64,000 nt of DNA, taken from Gentiana macrophylla (lineage: Eukaryota; Streptophyta; Magnoliopsida; Gentianales; Gentianaceae). Below are positions 56,756 through 64,000 of the stretch, in pieces (within the stretch, counting starts at the first letter, position 1; the number at the start of each line of letters is the position of its first letter). The notes beneath the pieces were generated by a model. It worked only from the letters and a program-made list of their open reading frames with translations, was not told where the DNA came from and searched no databases. The stretch spans positions 1-64,000 of the forward strand of contig JAOBSW010000371.1 in NCBI GenBank assembly GCA_026214975.1, read 5' to 3'. The position numbers were made by a program, and so were the translations under genes.

Positions 56756-57155
56756 TGACCAGAATCTTCTGCAAATCAACACATTATCAAAAATATACTC
56801 TTTTTTTTACACATTTGTAAAATGTGTTTTCGGAATTTTACGGCTTAGAGCACCGCTATGGCCCGCTATACCCCGACATGCCCCGCCAAGGCCCTTTGCG
56901 TACCACCTCACACCACTTTGGCCTGGAAAGGTGCGTTTGAATTTTAAAAATCTCTTCACCTTTATCTTTTTCACTTCTACGTAAATATTTCTTTTTTTTT
57001 TTTACAGCAAATTCATTCCCATCATGATTCTTCCCTCCCGGTTTACACTTTGACATGAAAAGCATCGATGATATGACTTCAAATAATTTCGCAACTTTTG
57101 CATTTTGCACCCAATGGTTCAGGCATTATTATTATTTAGACCTGCCTAAAGCTTA

Positions 57156-57959
57156 GGGTAAGTCCAATGATGGGGACCAAAATCAAATTTTCAAGCACTA
57201 TAGAAAGGTTAATTACTCTCAAGGTGAAAAGAATTAATAGATATCAGTCTGTGAGATGTATCATATTTGAACTCTTGGTTTAATAATTTCTTCCATCCCT
57301 TACATGCTCATAAGTGGAAAATTTTTGGCTAAAAAAGTGTTGCGTACGCCACAACACATCGTCTTGTCCCTTTTGTCTTCCCTGTCTCCTCCATTGTTCT
57401 TTTTGTAATTAACTGAGTTAACGGCTATATATTTTTCTGACATCGCTATAAATATCACATATATCACTCAATACATCTATATTTGTTTCTTCACATCTAT
57501 TCTTCTTTTAAATCTAATTCTCACATTGTCTGTCAAAAGTTTCCATTTTTTTTTTTTTATAAAAGACACCGAAACCCAGATCCGATGGGTGGAAAGTATA
57601 GATTTTTTTAAGAAATAATATTAAATAAAAATAATTAGCCACAGTTTGTTTTAAATTAATATTCATTTCAGTGTATTTTAATATGAATTTTATACACGGT
57701 AGACATTTTATATAATTTTTCAAAATAATTATAATTACGTAAAAAATTATTAAGTAGCACAATAATACTATTTTATATTACTATCAAATCATCAAATATT
57801 CAATAAAAGAAAAAATAAATATTGATACTATGAATTTGAACCATCCCATTGGAGACGGATATTTAATACCGAAGTGAATAGTAAGCAAAGATATCAAAAT
57901 TTGATTTTAATACCTATGATCTTGGTGGTACCATGGGTTGGACTTGCCCTTAGGGGAAT
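57156..57959. mobile_element. Harbinger-like (Tourist-type) MITE, complete
   Basis: The left end (TTA)GGGTAAGTCCAATGATGG and right end CCATGGGTTGGACTTGCCC(TTA) are inverted with TTA duplication at 57153-57155 and 57960-57962. It is 804 bp long with no transposase. Confidence 0.75.
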
Positions 57960-58101
57960 AAAAAGCAAGCTCGATGAACAGAAAATTTAGTTATTATGTT
58001 TTAAGAGAGAAAGTTAGCTGCATATGAGCTTTAGCCCAAAAATATATAGTATATATTCTTAAATATCCCATAAACAAAAATCCCAAAACCAAAGTAAATA
58101 C

Positions 58102-61100
58102 TTAAATAAAATAAATAGTACGGCAGGAAGGTTCATGGTCGATACCCCCCTTGTAGTGATAATAACACCGTAAAGCCTCAAAAGACGTCCTAATCCAAAG
58201 CATTTCATTCGAGAGGGAACAAAATTGGGAGCCAAGATCCTTCCACAAGTCCAGGCTAGGCTGATCATCAGATTCATCATCACATTCTGAGCCCGTGAGC
58301 CGACATATATGGCAGTTGCATGGTCGATACCCCATATAGTGATGATGATAAAACTGAAAATGGTCTATGACGGTACTTGGGGCTCTGAAACCAGCGGAGC
58401 CTCTGCCACCCAAAGAGGAGCCACTGCAACCAGAGGAGGAGCCACCGCTAATGACGGCTAAATACTCCTTTCTCTTATCGAGGCGTAAGTGCTCTGCAAT
58501 ACCCCATGAAAAACTCAAAGTAGTAACCTAATAAAAAGAGATATAGTTAAAATTAAAAGGTATAAACATCAAATATAATGGTGTAGCTATTTAAATACTT
58601 GGTGTAATCCCCCACTGATTTAATAAGAAATTTATTCTTCCATCATTTACTACATACACTATCTAATATTAGTAGTGTATGCTCTAGATGTATATATATA
58701 TGATAAACATAAAGATAGTCACTCACCCAAATATCTTCAGCTTTCAACTCCTTGAGACGGCACATATGCTGAAAAGCACTTATTGCTGTCTGCCCATATA
58801 AATAAATAAATAAATATAATCATGACACTAAAACCAACATCAAAATAAGCTCAAAGCAAGCGCAGCCCGGTTTTGCTTTTATTATGGAAAATTGGCCTTC
58901 AATTCATGGTTTATATCGCTATTTGAAATCACTCAAATGACAAATGACCATCCACTCCGGTTACTATTAAATAACTATCGTGTCCTCTTTAGCTAATAAT
59001 TACACAATAGTATTCGACATTTCTATTTTGCGAAATTAAAAGTAATAAGAAAATTAAAGCTCAGAGTTTCTAAGTAAGTTAAGTGTGTTCAACATGCTCA
59101 CAACATACTTAACTTCCCAAGCTCATTTGATTTCTTTTAACTACATGTTTCATCGAAAGTAAACGCACAACATACTTAACTTCCCAAGCTAATTTGATTC
59201 CTTTTACCTGTATGGTTTCATCGATAGTAAACGCCAAACCGCTGTTCATTTTCTCCGCCAAAAACATGGTGGCTTTGCTTAAATCATACTCATAACTTGA
59301 GGCCTGCTGAGAATGCACACATTACGAATGAGCTCAAAGCCACATCATGTCCACCCCTTCCACACACCCTACCAAACAAAAATAATAAATATAACAGTAA
59401 AACTATACTCTATCATGAAGCATTCAACTTCTTACCTTGAATTCTAAAAACAAATGAGGCAGAGTACAATTCTATTCACCTCATTTGAGTGTTAGGGTGG
59501 ACAAATGGGTGCTGCCGAATAATACTATAATATTATATACTAGTATACTACTTCAATGGCAAACTGGATAAAGAATACTCGTCCAACACTAAGTATTTGC
59601 GTTTTACATAGTCGATGTATTCCGATAACAAGTACACCTAGCATATATACTACTTCAAGTAACTATAAATAGATGCAACATACATCCAAATTAACTCTAC
59701 ACACAAACTAATAATTGAGGAAGTACCTTATTGTCCGGAACCAAAGAAACTGCATGAACAAAAATCAAGAATATATCAAGGGGGGAAAGGCCGATAGATT
59801 TGCTGTGTGTCAAAGAAAGATGCTTAGAACAGGCATACCAACACCAAAAGGCTTCTCCATGATATCGCCAACGCATCGACTTAAATCATCGTCGTTGTAA
59901 TTGTATGTGTCATCATATGGAAGGCCTGCTCCAATGATGCATTAACCATTGACCAAAAGTTCCAAAAATGATGAGTATGCAATTTTATGATGGGATTGCT
60001 ATATGATTAAATCGAAGGACTCATCTACGATGCTAATATAAAAACTCAAAAGACGGGATTTCTATGATCAAATAAATCATTGAAGATTTAGCACAAAATG
60101 GAATCAGATAGTCATTTGTATATGTATGTGTTAATATACACATAGATACCAATAATAAAAAAAAATAAGAATATAAAAAATAACCTGATGTTTTTAGCCC
60201 CACCCTACCTCTTTTATCAGTTATCCTAGCTTTTAACAAATTTATCTTAACTTTCATCATGTATTGTGATGGTAGCGTTTGTCCACAAAATAATTTATTG
60301 CTCTCCCACAAGATTGCAAACAGTATTCCATGTGCATATCTCCTTTAATAATCGCACTTAAACCAAACCAAACCATACTAATAGAAGTAACTTTGAACAT
60401 AATGGTAAGGAAGCCAACTCATACATTCGACTTCAGAGATTACACTTGTAGCATAACTCCGCATAGTTTGCTGATTTGTGCAATGATCCTGATAGAAAGG
60501 GTCCACACGTGTCATGTCCTGTTCACATTGGAGTAAGAATTACCATTTCAGGTCTAGGAATTAAAAGAAGAGCATCAATAAAATAAAATAAAAAGAGAGA
60601 ACACGAACCACATCTTTACGCCAAGTTACCATGCATATTGAGTCCATCCCGTGCACAGCAAGCCATGTTGAATCAAGGCACTTGTCTGTCTCCGGGCCCC
60701 AACAAGACATTGTTATCAAACAACACATATATACAACGATATAGCATATCCATACACACTAACACTAGACTGAAAGTGCTTACCCGAAAGACAGAGACGG
60801 CTACCCTTGGAGGTAATGCAAGCTTTTTTCCCTTTCATGCCAAAATACAAATTAGAAGGAAGAAATAAACTGAGATGGCAGCAGCAAAAAGGATTTCAAG
60901 TGTCTACCCTGTACAAACTTGTAGCCGCATAGGAAACCACGGGCATCATAGGCTCGGTAAAATCTGTGATCTGAATAAAAAATCAAATCACCCTTCAAAG
61001 TATCATTGAAAGTGTCCTAGAAGATAAAAAAAGAGGTTGAATAAGAGAAGTGGAAACCTACAATACTCAATTGGCTTAACACCAGGAGAACACCAGACGT

Positions 61101-61512
61101 GCCGCCCGTGAGTAGATTTCATCGACTTACCGTCATCTACTAATTGAAAAACATAATAAATTAGAGACAGAAAAAACTAAATAAAGATGAATCGGGTTTT
61201 TAAGCAAAGCAGTATAATTATCCTAAAAAAATTAATAAATATAATTGATTTCGATAGTCAGATCTGACAAAGCAAATTCCTTCCCTTGATAGAGAAAAGC
61301 ATAAATAAATAATCATAAAATTGGTACACACTACCAGAACGTTCGAATAAATCTCTTGATTTATATTTTTTCCTTTCTGGTGATGGTTCAAACAAACCCT
61401 CTGATTTCTCTTCTTTCCAAAAAGCCTCTGCTTTTACTTCCAATTCTCTATCTCTTCGCTCCCTCCATTCGATATACCATGGCTCTCTTTTCATTTGTTC
61501 GATCCCTTCCAT
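58102..61512 (-). CDS. Intron-rich gene of unknown function
   Basis: Start ATG at 61512 (MEGIEQMKREPWYIEWRERR). Supported exons, each with GT/AG borders and continuous phase: 61335-61512, 61062-61139, 60908-60970 (PIEYYHRFYRAYDARGF across the join), 60784-60831 (GKKACITSKGSRLCL), 60630-60685, about 60444-60518, 59839-59925 (LPYDDTYNYNDDDLSRC), 59727-59749 (23 nt), 59208-59306 (ASSYEYDLSKATMFLAEKMN), 58727-58789 (TAISAFQHMCRLKELKAEDI) and 58102-58527. One or more exons between 59950 and 60440 are unresolved. The last exon encodes LSFSWGIAEHLRLDKRKEYL, a Ser/Gly stretch and CNCHICRLTGSEC, perhaps metal-binding. The N-terminus is charged and possibly helical. No signal peptide or membrane segment. 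I do not recognise the family. About 400 residues are supported. Confidence 0.6.
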
Positions 61513-61530
61513 TATTGATGGTGGTTGATC

Positions 61531-62295
61531 TAGGGATGGCAAAAACTACCCGTTACCCGGATTCCCGTCCCGAACCCGATCCGAACGGGGTCAAAATCTG
61601 AGGAGGTTTGGCCAGGGGGGCGGGCGGGCGCGGGATAAAATTGCTAAATGTGGGGATGGGGGTGGGGCGGGGATATAATATATACCATGCAGATATAATG
61701 CGGCTCGTTCACGAGTACGACCCCGAACCCGCCCCACGGGTACCCGTTATAATTATATATAAAATAATATTCTATTTTAATTTTATTCTCATTTCTCAAT
61801 ATCTTAATATTGTTTAATATGTTATTTTAATAGTTGGTTCGATTGCATCTTAGGTTCCGTTCGATTGCATCTTGTCATCTTCTAGTGGGGATAAACTATG
61901 AAGACTTATTCTATATTGTTCTATTACAGACTCAAAGTTGGTTATTATTCTATGTTGTATTAGTGCGCTCAAAGTTGGTTATTATTTACATGTTGTATTA
62001 GAGGATTGAAGTTTGTATTTTATTGTGTTGGAGTTTGTATTTTGTTTTGGTTGTGTATAATTTCACTATAATTTGCTTGAGGATTCTGGGAAGCGGGCGT
62101 AAGTCGGGGCGGGGCGGGCGGGGCGGGGACCGGAAGAGGCTGAAGTCGGGAAACGGGGCGGGGCGGGTAACTCATTCTCGACGCGGGCGGGCGGGGGGTG
62201 GAAAATTTTTCCATGAAGCGAGGAGTATTCAAAAGTTCGGGTATGGGGGTGGGGGAGCATAAAACCCGTCCCGAACCCCCCCGTTGCCATCCCTA
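61531..62295. mobile_element. hAT-type MITE in the 5' leader of the gene
   Basis: TAGGGATGGCAA at the left and TTGCCATCCCTA at the right are perfect inverted ends. GGTTGATC flanks both sides (61523-61530 and 62296-62303), an 8-bp duplication typical of hAT. Subterminal parts are G/C-rich (GGGCGGGGCGGGCGGGGCGG), the middle AT-rich. It is 765 bp with no transposase. It lies 18 bp upstream of the start codon of the minus-strand gene. Confidence 0.9.
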
Positions 62296-62303
62296 GGTTG
62301 ATC

Positions 62304-62555
62304 CGTTGGTATATGTCAACAATAAGGTCCAGAGGAATTGTTACAGCAGAGAAAGAAAGAAAGAAATCGGCTAAGTAGAGAAGAGGATAGAAGAGGTGGT
62401 GGTATTATAACCAGGCAATACCCTATCACCGCCACGGCTTGGGAAAGTGGAAACGATAATGATAGGTCCTGTCGATACATGGTTGTACTATCTTACCCTT
62501 TCCATATTATTTTTTTTATCTTATACCTTCTCCATATTGAAAAATATGTTTTGTG
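62304..62555 (-). other. Presumed upstream leader and promoter side of the minus-strand gene
   Basis: After the hAT element the minus-strand leader continues (GTTGACATATACCAACG). No coding region seen. Confidence 0.4.
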
Positions 62556-62571
62556 AACTACTCCTAATGTC

Positions 62572-63897
62572 GAGAGTGGAAAGACCCCTGGATCACCGGA
62601 AACCCGGGCTTTAAGCCAATTAGTCCTGATAGCAATTCGAACCCTGATATGTTGGTGGCTAACCTTTTGCACAACCAATCTTGGGATACCTCTAAATTAA
62701 ATTCTCTCTTTTGGCAGGTAGATGTTAACCAAATCCAAAAATTCGGTCAATTACATTTTTCATTTTCGGATAAAACTTTATGTTCTTTTAGTAGCAACGG
62801 CAAGTTTGTCTCCAAGGCTGCCTATGACTGCTACCTTTCCACCCGCAACTCTCAAAATTCCTCCTCTTCTACTTCACCCTTCAATTCCAAATTTTGGAAA
62901 AGGATATGGGCCCTATCTCTGCCTGCAAAAATAAAAAATTTCATTTGGAAGTGTCTTAAATCAGCCTTACCGGTATCAACTATAATTGCTAGGACGTTTA
63001 GCTCTGTAGCTGAGTATTGTACAGCTTGTGGGGAGTCCTTAGAAACTATCGATCATTTATTTATTTCCTGTAGCTTCGCTAAAAATGTTTGGAAGTGTGC
63101 AGGTATTTCTTGGGATGTTCTCTCCTTACAAAATGCCACTCTTTGCATGTGGTGGGAAATGGTTTCGGCTAGTCCTTTTTCGCTAGATTGCATGGACAAA
63201 GTTATTTTGTCTTGTTTTGTTCTTTGGTATATTTGGAAGGCTAGATGTAATAGAACTTTTGGAAATGTTAACTGGAGCTTTATGGAAACTGCCACTTTAG
63301 CTATCGGGGCAAAATTTGACTTTGAGCAGGCCTCTTCTTCGGGAAGGAATAACACTAATACTTTTTCCCCTTCCTCTGATTTGCAGCACATTGCCATTCC
63401 TGATGATGCGGTGAAGGCTTATGTTGATGCAACCTGGAAGTCAGACACATGCTCTGCTGGTTTGGGTGCAGTCACTTATGAGGCTAATGGTTCACTTCTG
63501 GAAGCTTGGGTCTCTCCTAGAACTTGCTCTCCATCTGTTTTTGCGGCTGAAGCTGGTGCACTTAGGTGGTGCTTACAAAGATGCTTAGCTCTTGGAATCA
63601 CCAAAATTGCCTGCTTCACGGATAATATTAGCTTAGTTAACTGCTGCTCCAGAAGTCAAGACCCTCCATCAGATTCTTGGGCTATATTAGAAGATATTTT
63701 TTGCCTTATGAACCATTTTGTACATTGTAAAGTTATGTATATCAATAGGGGTACAACAGAGTAGCTCATAACTTAGCTGCTGTCTCATTTGCGGTGGATT
63801 TTGGTATCGCTTACAGGCACTCTATCCCCTTTTGGCTTTGTAATTATTGACTCTTCGGGTTAATATAACTTTCGTCTTTGGTGGGAAAAAAAAAAAA
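62572..63897 (+). mobile_element. LINE (L1-type) D, 5'-truncated, with A tail
   Basis: AACTACTCCTAATGTC flanks both sides (62556-62571 and 63898-63913), a perfect 16-bp duplication. The element ends in an A run and is only 1.33 kb, so it is strongly 5'-truncated. Its coding part is nearly intact and its duplication perfect, so it is the youngest-looking LINE here. Confidence 0.92.
62586..63833 (+). pseudogene. C-terminal ORF2 of LINE D: zinc-binding and RNase H domains
   Basis: An open frame runs to 63764. It shows FSSNGKFVSKAAYDCYL and LPAKIKNFIWKCLKSALPVS, then CTACGESLETIDHLFISCSF (the C-x-x-C...H...C zinc-binding region). VLWYIWKARCNRTFGNVNW follows, then RNase H with AYVDATWKSDTCSAGLGAV, FAAEAGALRWCLQRCLAL and FTDNISLVNCC. 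The D-E-D catalytic residues are visible. One base inserted near 63745 causes an early stop at TAG. In the next frame RVAHNLAAVSFAVDFGIAYR completes the domain. No reverse transcriptase part is present. Confidence 0.85.
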
Positions 63898-63913
63898 AAC
63901 TACTCCTAATGTC

Positions 63914-64000
63914 CTAATATACTATTCAATAAATAACGAAAGTTAAGAATAAATTTCATTAGAGTATCATCGTAATGAAAATCGGAAAAAGAATTATAAG
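63914..64000. other. Right edge of the window
   Basis: AT-rich sequence, no feature. Confidence 0.4.

Larger units (their letters stand above)
52131..57880. repeat. Tandem segmental duplication (two units)
   Basis: Unit 1 (52131-54558) and unit 2 (54559-57880) run in the same direction. Each starts inside the Z LTR, passes its outer end (GTCATCATTACA), the phrase AATCGGGAAAAAAATTATTC, a Stowaway MITE, the extensin-type upstream region and a Harbinger-like MITE. The junction at 54558/54559 joins MITE sequence GAAGTGAATA to LTR sequence GAATTAACGTGG. Unit 2 is longer because it received two later insertions (55243-55952 and 56051-56221). Confidence 0.9.

Noticed and set aside
54190..57762. Repeated ~82-codon frames at 54190-54438 and 57514-57762
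   Set aside because: They are the same stretch of AT-rich MITE sequence duplicated by the tandem duplication, with no sign of coding selection.
61608..62290. Arg/Gly- and Pro-rich frames inside the hAT MITE
   Set aside because: They come from GGGCGG repeats at the element ends; no domain and open on both strands.
1..64000. tRNA or rRNA genes
   Set aside because: The only tRNA-like words seen are retroelement primer sites (for example 12299 and 29377); no complete cloverleaf was recognised.

Overview
This window is nuclear DNA from a flowering plant, most likely a eudicot. It contains intron-bearing gene structure, extensin-type cell-wall genes, plant Copia and Gypsy-like LTR retrotransposons, L1-type LINEs, and Stowaway, Harbinger, hAT, Mutator and CACTA-like elements. 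I cannot place it to genus. There is no bacterial, plasmid, CRISPR or phage content. The window is mostly transposon DNA around a few host genes.

Host genes. (1) Extensin gene A, 14268-17324 (+): a secreted, His-rich then SPPPP-YVHK repeat protein whose repeat tract changes reading frame four times. (2) Extensin gene B, 38431-39162 (+): a paralogue with SPPPP-SPSPPPP-YVYK/YIYK repeats, whose tract continues in the same frame beyond a TGA. (3) An unrecognised intron-rich gene on the minus strand, about 61512-58102, with at least eleven supported exons. The extensins are expected to act together as crosslinked wall glycoproteins. Their signal peptides are alike, and TATA region and downstream sequence are also shared, so the loci are duplicates. 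Two further copies of the gene B upstream region (53.0-53.4 and 56.4-56.8 kb) have no coding region attached.

Layout. 0-1 kb: 5' LTR, primer site and broken gag of a Copia element (minus). 1-3.3 kb: short repeats and fold-back elements. 3.5-11.8 kb: a large non-autonomous LTR element with ~0.6 kb terminal repeats, antisense protein remnants and a 70-bp tandem array. 11.9-13.5 kb: a Stowaway MITE split by a very young 1,266-bp TRIM with identical LTRs. 14-17.4 kb: extensin A. 17.7-21 kb: Stowaway MITE, CACTA-like element and a second TRIM. 22.4-28.4 kb: two decayed LINEs, a Mutator-like MITE and a Copia tail. 28.5-37.7 kb: a three-level nest, in which a Copia element (minus) is split in its LTR by a second Copia element (plus), which is itself split by a solo LTR. 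38-40 kb: extensin B. 40-46 kb: MITEs and two LINE copies, one 3.5 kb long. 46-49 kb: Copia relic, then a terminal-inverted-repeat element split by a solo LTR. 49-58 kb: a deleted Copia element followed by a tandem duplication of LTR plus flank. 58-62.4 kb: the intron-rich gene, with a hAT MITE in its 5' leader. 62.6-63.9 kb: a 5'-truncated LINE.

Many element borders are supported by target-site duplications (TSDs) read directly in the sequence, so the order of insertion can be worked out at several places. Function calls for decayed polyproteins rest on recognised motifs and not on a database search.
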